The notes: generated by a model not told the origin, from the letters alone. DNA of 64,000 bases from Rhizobium sp. CB3090 (GCF_029714285.1 NZ_CP121662.1:1798001-1862000); one strand, 5' to 3'; counted from the stretch's first letter, positions 15,858 to 25,808 are shown. Program-made: numbers and translations.

Positions 15858-18800
15858 TCAAGCAGCATTCTGCTGCAGGATCGCCGCCTGGTAGGCGAGC
15901 GTTGCATCGCCGACCAGATAGCGCGACGTGCCATCGCTGGTCTGGTAGGAACTCGTGCCGGTGATCGCGGACCCGTCGGCGAACGACTGGCTGCCATCGG
16001 TCGTCGGCAGAAGATTGATGAGCTTGATGCCAGCGTTCGACATCGTCAGCAATTCGCCATCATCAGCCACACCGTTCTGGTTGGCGTCCCGCCAGACACG
16101 GAACTCGCTCCAACGGTCATCGTTGGCATCGAGCACGTTGTCGTGGTTGCTATCGAAGACCAAACGAAGGCCGTCGAGGTCGGAGACAGAGCCGCCGTTC
16201 GCGGCAACCTGATCGTCGGTGGCCCACATCGAGAAGGAGAGTTCTCTCGCCTGGTCGATGACACCGTCCGGGCCAGCCTGACCGTCTTCACCAAGGTCAA
16301 TCGCCAGGAAGCCGTCCTGAGGTCCGACCCATGCGGTTCCATCACGTGCTCCGTCGGCATTCCAGTCGAAGGTGACGGACGAGCCGGTGGCAAGCGCGTT
16401 GGTATCGAGCGGCCGAAGATCGATGTGGCCGTCGCCGTTGAGGTCGAGAAGCACCGGCCGGTTGCCGCCGGAGCTTGGCTGCGGCCATTGGTCGACCATC
16501 TTCCACCCAGTGCTGCCGCCACCGCCACCACCGCTCACATAGGCATAACGCTGCCACCCGGTCAGCTTGTGAGAGGCATCGTATTGGTAGTTCGTGTAGC
16601 TACCGTCATCATTATACGTCGTAGCAGTGCGCTCCACGTTATTGATGAAATTTTGAACCAAACGCGTCCAGGGTTGATTGCCGTACACGTCGTAGTTTGT
16701 CGCGGTGAGCGAGCCTGGTGTGTCGCTGTAGACATTGTCAGTAATCAACTGACCATTCGGCACATAGACATCCGCGATATAGGACCAGCCTTGTGAGTTG
16801 GCCACGTCATAGGCGTATAGCACCTTGCTTCCGTCGTCATTGTTGACGTTCTGGTTCGTCATCTGCCCGGCAGCGTTAAACGCCTGATTGATCGTCGACC
16901 AGCCCTGAGTGTTGGCTACATCCCAATAGTTCACGGCTCGCGTACCATTGTCCCAATAGATCGTTTGGTTCAGGGTCTGACCACTTGGAGCATCGAGAGT
17001 ATTGTCAACCCGACTCCACGTCTGCGAATTGGTCACGTCGAAGTCGATGGTGTTTGTGCGCTGCCCCGCCGCATTGAAATAATCGATATGCTGCTGAGCA
17101 CCAGTTGGCGTATAGAAAAAGATAGTCGTCTTGGTTCCATCGTCATTGGTTTGGGCCTGCGAAACCATCCGCCCCTGCCCGTCAATATCCTGCACGATAT
17201 TGTTCCAAGGCTGAGTGTTGGCTGGATCAAAGAGGGTTACTTTAGTGTGGTCGTAAGAATCCCAATGCACGGTTTCGCTTGTTCTTCTGCCCGCGCTGTC
17301 TACAGCGTTGTCAATCCTAGCCCAGTCACTTGAGTTCGTAACGTCGAAATCGGTGAATCCGGTGCGAACACCGGCACTATTGAAGTAGTCAACGTGCTGC
17401 TGCGCTCCGGTCGGCGTGTAGAAAGTGATCTCCGTCCGGGTACCATCATCGTTGAACTGCTTTTCGAGCGTCTTCTTGCCTGATGCGTCGAAGGATTGCT
17501 CGACGCGGGTCCAAGGATTGGCATTCAATGGATCGTAGAGGATGGCGGATGTCGGAATGCCCGCCTTGTTGGCGTTGATGACGCTGAGTACCTGTCCGCC
17601 GGCAGCATTGTAATTTGTTGTTACTGAGCTCCCATCAGCGGCGATCGCAAGTTGCGACGTCTTGCGCCCCTGACCATCACTGGTGACACGCAACGTCAGG
17701 CTGCCTAGAGCTGAGACTGTATCGACGATGGTCTGAGTGACAACGCTGCTGGCGTTCAGATCAACTTTCGTCAGCGTGATCGACCCGTCATTGTGGGTCA
17801 CCGAGGTTTCCGTGTGATCGATGACGCCATCATTGTTGGAATCCTTGCTGAGGACCGTGATCAGGCCGTCGGTGCTGGTTGTGATCGTGCCCTTGGCGAC
17901 AACGGCGCCGCTGGCATTGGTCTCGGTCACAGTTGCAACTGTCGAGCCATCCACCTGAAGCTGCGATTGCATGACGACCTCATAGGTGCCGTTGCCGTCA
18001 TAGTCGTATTTGACAGTTTTCGTGTGGCCATCCGCGGAACCGTCGGTTTCCATCTTGGCTGCGATTGCTTGCTTCCAATAGACCTTGCCAGCCAGAAGAT
18101 AGTTGGTCTTCTGCGCTGTCGCGTTGTTTGTCATGATCGAAACGGTCGCGCCTGTCGTGTCGGCTGTCAGTGTTTCCACCTGATCGACGGTACCGTCGCC
18201 ATCGACATCCTTCGAGGTCGTCCGCACCGTACCGTCGGATGATTGCTGGATCGTGGTCTTCGTCGCCAACTTGCCGGTTGTCAGATCCGTGTCGGAGATG
18301 ACCGTAGTCTTGCTGCCGTCGGCATTGTTCGTGTCGACTGCTATTCTCTGGCGATCGTTCGTGCCGTTGCCGTCGAGATCCCAATTGATGGTGGTCTGAA
18401 GGCCATTCGCCGTTGTCGTGCTGACCGAACTATCTGCTTTGACTCCAGCCTCCTTGTAGTCGGTGACCGTCAACGTCACAACGCCCGTATCCGCAGTTAC
18501 CGATTGCTGATGCTGATCGATGGCGCCATCGCCATTGGCATCGCGGTCAATCGTTACCGTGTGTTTGTCGGCGCTGGTTAGCGTGGTCGTCTTGTCGATC
18601 AGTTTGCCGGACGCGTCGGTCGTCGCGACCGTCTCGCGGGTTGCACCGTCGGCAAGGATCTCGATCGTGTCGCTGACCGTCTGTGTCGCCAGTCCGGTGC
18701 GCTGCGCATTGGTCGATACGATCTCGCCATCAGCGTTCGTCGTCGTGACGAACTTGGAGATTAGCGAGCCGTCGGCCTTGCTGCTGGACACGGTACGTGT

Positions 18801-21800
18801 CCGGGTGCCATCGGCGTTGATCAGGGTCACATCGGTTGCGGTCTGGCCATAGGTACCGGAGCCCGTCAGATCCGATTGGGTCGTGACCGACAGGCCGTTG
18901 GCACTGGTCGTGGTCAGATAGCGGCTCGTCAACGTCGTACCGGTGAAGTAGCTGACCGTCTCCGTGCGTGATCCGTCGCCATTGAGGACGGTCACATCGG
19001 TGCGGCTCGTGGTGAAGGTTCCGGAACCGGTCTGATCCCATTTCGTGGTGACAGTCAGCCCGTCGGCAGACATATCGGTCTGGATGACCGCGCTCAGCAC
19101 CAACGTGCCGCTGCTGTTGACCGTGTAGGTTTTTTCCGTGGTGGTCTTGCTGCCGTTCGTATTCAGCGTCGTCACATCGGTCACGGTCTTGTTGGCAACG
19201 CCATTGCCGTCCGTGTCGTAGCTGACCGTCTGGTTGAGACCATCGGCACTGGTCGTGATCGTCTTGGTATGCGACACGGCTCCCGTGGACGTCAGGTCGG
19301 ACAGGGTCTGCGTGACGCTGCCATCGGCATTCTTCGTGGTCACGGACTTCTGGTCAACGACGCCATTGCCATCGATGTCATAAGTCACCGTGACTGTCTT
19401 CCCGTCGGCGCTTGTCGTGGTCGTCGTCTTGTTCGCAACAAGCCCGGTATTGGCGACCACCTCAGTCGTGGAACCGTCGGCGTTGAGCGTTGTGATGTCC
19501 GTTGTCGTCCGGACCGGGGAGAGAACGACCGACGGATTGTTGAGCGCCCAAGCCTGGGCGCCGGCCGCCATATGCGCTTGCCCTTCTGCTGAATCCGCGA
19601 TTTGCTGGGCGACGGAAGCGCGTGAGGTTCCGGCGTTCAACGTGCCCACCCAGCCATTCAGGCCAGCCGCTTCGGGCACCCTCCCCAAGGCATTTTGATA
19701 AAGCAGCGTGACAAACTGCGTATTGTCGAGTGTGCCATATTTTTGCGCGAATTCGGCAGAGTTGATCATGACAGCAGCAAGCTGAACCGCCGTTGTGCCC
19801 GAATTAAACGCCACCGCAAAGTCGGATATGCCACCGACATCGGGGTCCCGACCCAGAGTGGCGTGATAAAGACGATACATCTCGTTACGCGCTGTCATTC
19901 CGACCACATCGTTCGCAACAACAGTTGTCTTGCTCAGCCCATTGGCGGAGGTGGTGACAGTTGTCAGTTCGACCGGCACCGTATTCGTCGAGCGACTGAA
20001 GGCCTCCGTGCGCGAACCATCGGCATTCAGCGTCGTGACGTCGCCGAGGACCCGCTCGAAGGTACCATCACCATCCAGGTCGGATTTGGTCGTGATCGAG
20101 AGGCCATTGGCGGAGGTCGTCGTGACCGCCCTGCTGGCGAGCGTCGTCGTGCCCGTCTTATAGGTCTCCACCGTCTTGGTGGTCAGGCCCGTAGCGTCGA
20201 TGACGGACGTCGTCTTCACATCGATCTTGCCGTCGCCATCGAGGTCGACCTGGCTTGTAACCGTTTTGCCATCCGAGGTCGCGGTGTTGGTCGTTTTCGA
20301 CAGGAGCGTGCCGCTCACGGTGGTAATAGCATCGACCAGGGAGGTCGAACCGTCGGCATTCAAGGTCTTCGTGGAAGTCTCAGTGCGGTCGACCGTGCCA
20401 TTGCCATCGTAATTATAGTCGGTCTTTGTCACCAGGCCATTGGCGCTTATCGTCACCTTCGTCTGGTCGATCAACGAGGTGCCTGCATAATCCGAAGTCG
20501 TCGTCGACTTCGAGCCATCGCTGTTGAGCACAGTCGCAGCAACGCTTCTGGTGTCGATGACGCTGTCGCCATTGACATCCTTCTGGATAGTGATCGTCAG
20601 GCCGTTCCCGGAGGTAGTCGTCGTCACCTTGTCGAGGAGTGCCCCGGTGTTGCTCTTCTCAGACACTGTTTCGGTGCGGCTGCCATCGGCGTTAATGACC
20701 GTCTGATCAACTGTCGTTAGATCAATTGTGCCGTCACCGTTCGCATCCGTGACAGTGGTGATGGTCAGACCATCCGCGCTGACCGTTAGCGTGCTCTTGC
20801 CGTGAAGCGCACCATCGGCACTCGTAATGCTGGTTGTCGTCGTCTGGCTGCCATCGGTCGCGATAATGTGAGTCGAGGCGCTGTCGACATGACCGTCACC
20901 ATCGACATCCTTGGAGACCGTGGTTGTCTTGCGGTCGGCGCTGACAGTCGTCACCGTCTGGCTCAGTAGTGTGCCATTGCCGCTCTTCGCCGCAACCGTT
21001 TCCGTGCGGGCGCCGGCATTCAAAACGATCACATCGGAAACCGTCTGGTCGAACGTGCCGTCGCCGTTGATATCTGACTGCATGGTTTGCGTCAGGCTGT
21101 CGGCCGACGTCGTCGTCACCGTTTTGCCGATGACGGTGCCGTTGCCGCTCTTCTTCGTCACGGTCTCCACCCGTGCACCGCCAGTGCCGGCAGCGATAAC
21201 GTCGGTCGTCACGGCGTCGTAGGCACCGTCACCATTGGCATCAGTGCTGATGGTCTTCGAAAGACCGTCGGCACTTGTCGTCGTGAGCATCTTGCCGACA
21301 AGAGATCCGTTCGGATTGAGGGAACTGTCGGTTTCGGTGATCGTTCCATCGCTCGCAACCGTAATAACGCTCGTGCTATCTGCAGCTCCATCGCCATTGG
21401 CGTCGACCGAAATGTTCTTGCTCTTACCATCCACACTGGTCGTCGTGATGTTGCTCGATAGCAATACACCGCTGGCGCTTTTATCCTGGACGGTTTCCGT
21501 GCGCGAGCCATCGGAGGCAACAGTCGTCACGTCAGAATGAACGAGATCGGCAATGCCGTCTCCCGTAATATCAGTCGATACCGTGGAGGAAAGGCCATTT
21601 GCCGCCGCTACGGTCGTAGCCTTACTTCTGGCCGAATTGTCGCCATTCGTAATCGTCACCACTGTGGTCACGTCGCCATTCGAGGCGATTGTGGTCTGGG
21701 TCAGGTCGCGCTCATCAACCGTACCGTTGCCGTCGATATCACTGGTCACAGTCTTGGTATGCCGGTCGGCGCTGGTGACCGTCGTGACGCTCGACAACAA

Positions 21801-23978
21801 CGTTCCGTTGGCACTGCTGTCCGTCACAGTCCGGGTGCGAGAGGCATCGCTGCCGACGACAGTAACATCGGATACGACATCGTCATAGGTACCGTCGCCG
21901 TTGACGTCAGTCTTCGTCGTCTCCGTCAGACCATCCGCGCTCGACTGCACCTGAACCTGACCCAATGTCGCTCCGGACGCGCTGAGCGTCTTGGTCGTGG
22001 TCGTACTCGAGCCATCAGCATTGGTGACAAACGTCTGGCTCTGGTCTGCCTTACCGTCGCCATCCTGATCGAGGGTCGTCGTTACCGACGTGTGATCGGC
22101 GCTGGTGACGGTCGTCGTGCTGTCGACGACAGAGCCGTCCGCGTTGAAGTCCGTTACGACCCGCGTGCGAACGCCGGAAGCAACCGTAGTGACATCGGTC
22201 TGCGAACGGTCATAGGTTCCATTGCCGTCATCATCGAACTTGGTCGACACGCTGTTGCCGTCGGCGCTGGTGGTCACCAGATCCTGGAAGGCTAAGCTGC
22301 CATCGGCGTTATAGGCCTGGATGGTGTTCGTCTTTGACTGGTCAGCATTGGTGACAACAGTCGACTTGACGATGTAGCCGTTGGAATCGCTGGCAAGAAC
22401 GGCATCGCCCACCGTCCCGGTCGAACCGTCGGATTTGGTAAAGGTTGTTGTGCCAGTGATTGCCGAACCGTCGCTAAACGTCTGGCCGCTGCCCTTTGGC
22501 GTAAGGTCGATCGAGGTAATTCCGAGCGATGACAACGACACAAGCTGGCCGTTGACCATGACCTTGAACTTCGACCATTGCGTATCGCCGGCATCGAGCT
22601 TGCCATTGCCGTTTGTGTCGAACACGTCTTTGATCGCCTCGAGATCGCCGATTGCCGTCGGATCCCATTGGGTAAACTCGAATTCCTTCGAGCTGCTGAT
22701 CTTGCCATCGCCGTCGGCGTCGAACACGAGTACGCCCGTGCCATTGCCCGCCCACGCCGTGCGATGCTGGTAGCCATCGCCATTCACATTCACAAACTGC
22801 GACGAGTTGGACAACGTGTCGAGGCTCAGGCCATTGCCCGATAGGTCGAGGAGAACAGGGTTACCTTCATCGCCGCCAGGTCCAGGGCCATGTTCTGAGG
22901 GAGAATCATCACCGCCGTACCCGGAATATCCACCAGTAGCCCTGCCACCCGGACCAGGTCCATGTTCGGAAGGAGAGTCATCGCCACCGTAACCGGAATA
23001 CCCGCCAGTAGCTCTACCACCCGGACCGGGTCCATGTTCAGAGGGAGAATCCTGTCCCCAATCATCGCGGGAATAGCCTCTCCCGCTGCTGGCACCACCG
23101 CCTGGACCGGGTCCGTGCTCGGATGGCGAATCCTGTCCCCAATCATCGCGGGCATAGCTTCCGAGGTCGCCAAGAAGCCCCCCGAAAAACGGTTCAAAGC
23201 TCATCGAGGGCGGCGTTGGTGCCACCGGAACATTTGGAACGTTGGGCATGAAGCCAAAATTCCACGAAGTATTTTCAACAGGGGTAACCGGCGTCGGTAC
23301 CACAGGATCAACGGGCGTATAAGTTGGAGCCGTGTATGCAAGCGAGGCGATCTCGTCTGGCGTCAGAGGGTGAAGCGCTAAGTCGAGGTTGAAGTTTTGG
23401 CCATACTGCACTGGGTTTACACCGGCAGGAGCGATGCTCGCCAAATTGGCTATGCTCGCGGCAAGGTCTTCCTTTGGAGTGTCAAGCCCCGTTTTTAATG
23501 CTGAGTAATCCGGGGTTTTCTGCCAGCCCGGCAGATCCATAGGTGTCGGCTTCACATAAACATGTGACGCGTTGTCGTACTGCCAACCGTACTCAAGGGT
23601 GTCGTAGTTTAGCGGGGCAGGTTGCTGGGCTGGAAGCCCGAGGGAGACACCAGCATTCACGCCAACGGGCCCGGCGACTTTGCCCGCAATACCCGCCGTG
23701 GCATAGTCACCTGGATTCTTACCAAACTTGTGGCCAAATCCTATGAAGCCTGAAGCACCTGCAATTGCACCAACAACAAATCCCAATCCTAAGTCGAATT
23801 GAAAACCTGTCGCGGTTGACGTAACCCTTGCCGTAAGAAGGCCCGCTGTGACCTGAACTCTCGCGTCCATCGAGGTTCCGTTCGTGTCGCGAAGAGAGTA
23901 GCTGCCACCAAACAGACCGACCCCAAAGTTCCCTTGATAGGAAACACCGACAGAACCTGACAAATTTCCGTTGCTCAT
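15858..23978 (-). CDS. Giant repetitive type I secreted surface protein (2706 aa)
   Basis: Approximate layout: residues 1-280 are a glycine-rich head without a Sec signal (VGVSYQGNFGVGLFGGSYSL). Residues 281-370 hold four or five tandem SPSEHGPGPGG repeats. Residues 372-545 are a module starting PVLLDLSGNGLSLDTL with D-x-D-G-D-G calcium-type loops. Residues 545-1360 and 1490-2050 carry many repeats of about 50-60 residues built around TTTSADG, then a DxNGDGxxD loop, then DGSRTETV. A DUF4214-like domain at about 1360-1490 (LYHATLGRDPDVGG; LYQNALGRVPEAAGL) splits them. Residues 2148-2478 are a second repeat type (W, then D..G, then DDGT). Residues 2506-2706 repeat the PVLLDLNGDG module and probably hold the C-terminal secretion signal. 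The ATG at 23,978 has a gggggtga Shine-Dalgarno. Probably an exported Ca-binding adhesin or toxin-like matrix protein; the classic RTX nonapeptide is not evident. Confidence 0.85.
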   Translation of the reverse strand: MSNGNLSGSVGVSYQGNFGVGLFGGSYSLRDTNGTSMDARVQVTAGLLTARVTSTATGFQFDLGLGFVVGAIAGASGFIGFGHKFGKNPGDYATAGIAGKVAGPVGVNAGVSLGLPAQQPAPLNYDTLEYGWQYDNASHVYVKPTPMDLPGWQKTPDYSALKTGLDTPKEDLAASIANLASIAPAGVNPVQYGQNFNLDLALHPLTPDEIASLAYTAPTYTPVDPVVPTPVTPVENTSWNFGFMPNVPNVPVAPTPPSMSFEPFFGGLLGDLGSYARDDWGQDSPSEHGPGPGGGASSGRGYSRDDWGQDSPSEHGPGPGGRATGGYSGYGGDDSPSEHGPGPGGRATGGYSGYGGDDSPSEHGPGPGGDEGNPVLLDLSGNGLSLDTLSNSSQFVNVNGDGYQHRTAWAGNGTGVLVFDADGDGKISSSKEFEFTQWDPTAIGDLEAIKDVFDTNGNGKLDAGDTQWSKFKVMVNGQLVSLSSLGITSIDLTPKGSGQTFSDGSAITGTTTFTKSDGSTGTVGDAVLASDSNGYIVKSTVVTNADQSKTNTIQAYNADGSLAFQDLVTTSADGNSVSTKFDDDGNGTYDRSQTDVTTVASGVRTRVVTDFNADGSVVDSTTTVTSADHTSVTTTLDQDGDGKADQSQTFVTNADGSSTTTTKTLSASGATLGQVQVQSSADGLTETTKTDVNGDGTYDDVVSDVTVVGSDASRTRTVTDSSANGTLLSSVTTVTSADRHTKTVTSDIDGNGTVDERDLTQTTIASNGDVTTVVTITNGDNSARSKATTVAAANGLSSTVSTDITGDGIADLVHSDVTTVASDGSRTETVQDKSASGVLLSSNITTTSVDGKSKNISVDANGDGAADSTSVITVASDGTITETDSSLNPNGSLVGKMLTTTSADGLSKTISTDANGDGAYDAVTTDVIAAGTGGARVETVTKKSGNGTVIGKTVTTTSADSLTQTMQSDINGDGTFDQTVSDVIVLNAGARTETVAAKSGNGTLLSQTVTTVSADRKTTTVSKDVDGDGHVDSASTHIIATDGSQTTTTSITSADGALHGKSTLTVSADGLTITTVTDANGDGTIDLTTVDQTVINADGSRTETVSEKSNTGALLDKVTTTTSGNGLTITIQKDVNGDSVIDTRSVAATVLNSDGSKSTTTSDYAGTSLIDQTKVTISANGLVTKTDYNYDGNGTVDRTETSTKTLNADGSTSLVDAITTVSGTLLSKTTNTATSDGKTVTSQVDLDGDGKIDVKTTSVIDATGLTTKTVETYKTGTTTLASRAVTTTSANGLSITTKSDLDGDGTFERVLGDVTTLNADGSRTEAFSRSTNTVPVELTTVTTSANGLSKTTVVANDVVGMTARNEMYRLYHATLGRDPDVGGISDFAVAFNSGTTAVQLAAVMINSAEFAQKYGTLDNTQFVTLLYQNALGRVPEAAGLNGWVGTLNAGTSRASVAQQIADSAEGQAHMAAGAQAWALNNPSVVLSPVRTTTDITTLNADGSTTEVVANTGLVANKTTTTTSADGKTVTVTYDIDGNGVVDQKSVTTKNADGSVTQTLSDLTSTGAVSHTKTITTSADGLNQTVSYDTDGNGVANKTVTDVTTLNTNGSKTTTEKTYTVNSSGTLVLSAVIQTDMSADGLTVTTKWDQTGSGTFTTSRTDVTVLNGDGSRTETVSYFTGTTLTSRYLTTTSANGLSVTTQSDLTGSGTYGQTATDVTLINADGTRTRTVSSSKADGSLISKFVTTTNADGEIVSTNAQRTGLATQTVSDTIEILADGATRETVATTDASGKLIDKTTTLTSADKHTVTIDRDANGDGAIDQHQQSVTADTGVVTLTVTDYKEAGVKADSSVSTTTANGLQTTINWDLDGNGTNDRQRIAVDTNNADGSKTTVISDTDLTTGKLATKTTIQQSSDGTVRTTSKDVDGDGTVDQVETLTADTTGATVSIMTNNATAQKTNYLLAGKVYWKQAIAAKMETDGSADGHTKTVKYDYDGNGTYEVVMQSQLQVDGSTVATVTETNASGAVVAKGTITTSTDGLITVLSKDSNNDGVIDHTETSVTHNDGSITLTKVDLNASSVVTQTIVDTVSALGSLTLRVTSDGQGRKTSQLAIAADGSSVTTNYNAAGGQVLSVINANKAGIPTSAILYDPLNANPWTRVEQSFDASGKKTLEKQFNDDGTRTEITFYTPTGAQQHVDYFNSAGVRTGFTDFDVTNSSDWARIDNAVDSAGRRTSETVHWDSYDHTKVTLFDPANTQPWNNIVQDIDGQGRMVSQAQTNDDGTKTTIFFYTPTGAQQHIDYFNAAGQRTNTIDFDVTNSQTWSRVDNTLDAPSGQTLNQTIYWDNGTRAVNYWDVANTQGWSTINQAFNAAGQMTNQNVNNDDGSKVLYAYDVANSQGWSYIADVYVPNGQLITDNVYSDTPGSLTATNYDVYGNQPWTRLVQNFINNVERTATTYNDDGSYTNYQYDASHKLTGWQRYAYVSGGGGGGSTGWKMVDQWPQPSSGGNRPVLLDLNGDGHIDLRPLDTNALATGSSVTFDWNADGARDGTAWVGPQDGFLAIDLGEDGQAGPDGVIDQARELSFSMWATDDQVAANGGSVSDLDGLRLVFDSNHDNVLDANDDRWSEFRVWRDANQNGVADDGELLTMSNAGIKLINLLPTTDGSQSFADGSAITGTSSYQTSDGTSRYLVGDATLAYQAAILQQNAA

Positions 23979-24095
23979 CAATTCACCCCCATTAGAATTT
24001 CGTAACTAGATGTGCCGCGCCAACCAAAAAAGTAGAAATACCTTGAAATATATAGAAATTTAACTTCTGCTGCGCCACAACAAAGGAAAATCATA

Positions 24096-24491
24096 ATGGA
24101 ATTCTATAATATACTATATTATTGTTCTTTTGTTGTAATATTCCTAATACCAGTAACTATAAAGGTACGAAAAAATATAATAACGATCGAATTCGTTCCA
24201 GTAATTGCGCGAATTGTTAATTCAAGATCAGAGATTGTTTCTGAAGTTCAAAGCATATTTATCGACGTCGAATATGAATACAACGGGGAGTTATATTCAG
24301 CAGTTGACAAAAATACGCACTCAAGTCGCCAAGAAAACTACAGCGTCGGAATAAACGTCCAGATTATGGTAAATCCAAATGCTCCCTGGGAGTGTGAGGT
24401 GGTTGAATCTGGACACTTCATCATCGATTCCGTTGCCGAAATCATCACGAGCCTTCTATCCCGAAGTGCTCGTAGACGTAGAAATTTATGA
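24096..24491 (+). CDS. DUF3592-like small membrane protein, AT-rich
   Basis: A 131-aa protein with one N-terminal membrane helix (about residues 3-22, FYNILYYCSFVVIFLIPVTI) and an extracytoplasmic or cytoplasmic beta domain whose pattern (IARIVNS, VEYEYNGELYSA, VQIMVNPNAPWE) resembles DUF3592 proteins. An aaaggaaaa ribosome site precedes the ATG. The first 250 bases are strikingly AT-rich compared with the rest of the window, which suggests recent transfer. It is divergent from the giant secreted-protein gene, and the two share a promoter region of about 118 bases. Confidence 0.65.
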   Translation: MEFYNILYYCSFVVIFLIPVTIKVRKNIITIEFVPVIARIVNSRSEIVSEVQSIFIDVEYEYNGELYSAVDKNTHSSRQENYSVGINVQIMVNPNAPWECEVVESGHFIIDSVAEIITSLLSRSARRRRNL

Positions 24492-24919
24492 ATTAACTAG
24501 ATGCCGCTGGAGAAAGAGCATCACGAACACAGCGCTGCAAATGGGAACGGGCGCCGCTTATTTCATCCGCTTCTAGTCCGCCCATAACCCCCAACTCATG
24601 CCCTCATCGTCTGCCCAAGTACTAACAATCAGCAATCGCGTACAAAAATTGTAGGGATTCGCTCAATGCCAATCCTCAACCATGCCGAGAGTATTATTTA
24701 TGATCCACCTCCATGACAAGTAGGTGCGGCATATCGCCACAGAACCGGAATGTCGCATCGAATGAGGTCCATGATCAACCTTCAAAAGTCAGCTTAGAAT
24801 CTGCTTTCGCCAAATCAGAGCGGCATACTCGTCAGGTGTGGCAGTGACCCAGGCTATTGCGCCGGATTTAAAAAAAAGGTTGAATACGTTTACCCAAGCG
24901 CAACTATAGGGGAAGTTAC
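24492..24919. other. Gene-poor interval with possible debris
   Basis: About 430 bases with no convincing gene. On the minus strand near 24,789-24,860 a short frame ends in WVTATPDEYAALIWRKQILS, which reads like a genuine protein tail, but the frame upstream overlaps the exported-protein gene and looks non-coding. This may be a leftover of a lost gene. Confidence 0.4.
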
Positions 24920-25291
24920 TTGCGTTACATGGCCGCCTTTTCAGTGACGTTTTTGATTTGCAGCACAGCCATGGGCGCTTCGGCGTCAAGGGCTGCACCT
25001 TTAGAATTTCCCCAGTTTGATAGCGGGGCGTTCTGTCAAGATTTAACATCGAAGATGTTGGATGCGGCAGAGCGAGATACCGAAACCAAAAAGTGCCTTT
25101 CCTTTGAGAAAATGGCGAGGGAGCGCCTCGGCAGAAAATGGACCCTCGTTTCCCCCGCAGGCCTTGCAGAGTGCATGAAATCGCGTGAGACCATAAAAGG
25201 GCGCAGTTATGCAAGTTTGGAGATTTGCATTTCGACGGATATAGGCATGCAGTGCTTGAGAGGCGATATTAAGTGCGACCTGAAGAATTAA
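24920..25291 (+). CDS. Small exported cysteine-containing protein (123 aa)
   Basis: An N-terminal signal peptide (MAAFSVTFLICSTAMGASASRA) is followed by a mature region of about 100 residues with six cysteines, probably a disulfide-bonded periplasmic or secreted protein. A Shine-Dalgarno (ggggaag) precedes a TTG at 24,920; the ATG at 24,929 is the other candidate start. Family unknown. It stands alone between gene debris on both sides. Confidence 0.6.
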   Translation: MRYMAAFSVTFLICSTAMGASASRAAPLEFPQFDSGAFCQDLTSKMLDAAERDTETKKCLSFEKMARERLGRKWTLVSPAGLAECMKSRETIKGRSYASLEICISTDIGMQCLRGDIKCDLKN

Positions 25292-25695
25292 GTTTAAGAC
25301 GCGGCCGCCTCTAACCCTGGGGGAATTAGGGGACTCTACTGAATAGGCCCAGGACTGGCGGCGTGAGTTCAGAGCGCTCAGTCGGCTGGGTCGCATGGAC
25401 AAGGGGCGACCGCAACTACCGCGTTCTCCACGGCGGTTATTTCGGCAGTCGTGCTGACCACGTCAGAAGCGCCGCGCGCGAGGCGATGCCGATGTCCGCT
25501 ACTATGCGAACGGTTTCCGAGTGGCGCGGTAGAACTTTGGCCAGACCGTCACTGCGTCGCTCATTGCATGAGGGCTGCGCGCAGTCCGCTGCAAAATTCA
25601 GATGTCGGTCAAACTTCGATCCGATAGACCGCCGCATTATCCTGCTATTCACGCAGGCTTTTGTAAGACGGAGCCGGAGCTTTGCATCATCCGTT
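25292..25695. other. Interval without a recognisable gene
   Basis: About 400 bases between the small exported protein and the ribbon-helix-helix remnant. A plus-strand frame from 25,363 is open but has no Shine-Dalgarno or family resemblance and runs across the pseudogene in a different frame, so it is treated as non-coding debris. Confidence 0.45.
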
Positions 25696-25808
25696 CCGGC
25701 ACATCATCAAGGAACGACTGGAGACGAATGCCAATCTGCCGGTATGGGAACTGGACGAGGATGGCGACGTGGACGGAAATGCCTAACGATTGGACGTTGG
25801 GAAAATCG
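25696..25808 (+). pseudogene. Degenerate copy of the 3' end of the ribbon-helix-helix gene
   Basis: These 113 bases align without gaps to 3069-3181 (about 15 differences by eye). They cover the last 30 codons of the gene at 2842-3159 plus 22 bases after its stop. The encoded tail is RHIIKERLETNANLPVWELD and ends DVDGNA with a TAA in place of TGA. The 5' two-thirds of the gene is missing, so this is a truncated paralog. Homology extending past the stop shows DNA duplication and not domain conservation. Confidence 0.85.

Noticed and set aside
19695..20720. Plus-strand frame of 341 codons inside the giant secreted-protein gene
   Set aside because: Antisense to the repeat array; it simply mirrors the repetitive codons of the cargo.
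15858..23978. The tandem repeats as a CRISPR-like or satellite DNA array
   Set aside because: The repeats keep a single reading frame over 8 kb, vary at third codon positions and encode a consistent protein motif, so they are coding repeats.
24789..25214. Minus-strand 141-codon frame opposite the small exported protein
   Set aside because: Only its last 24 residues look protein-like; the rest is antisense to a gene with a good signal peptide.
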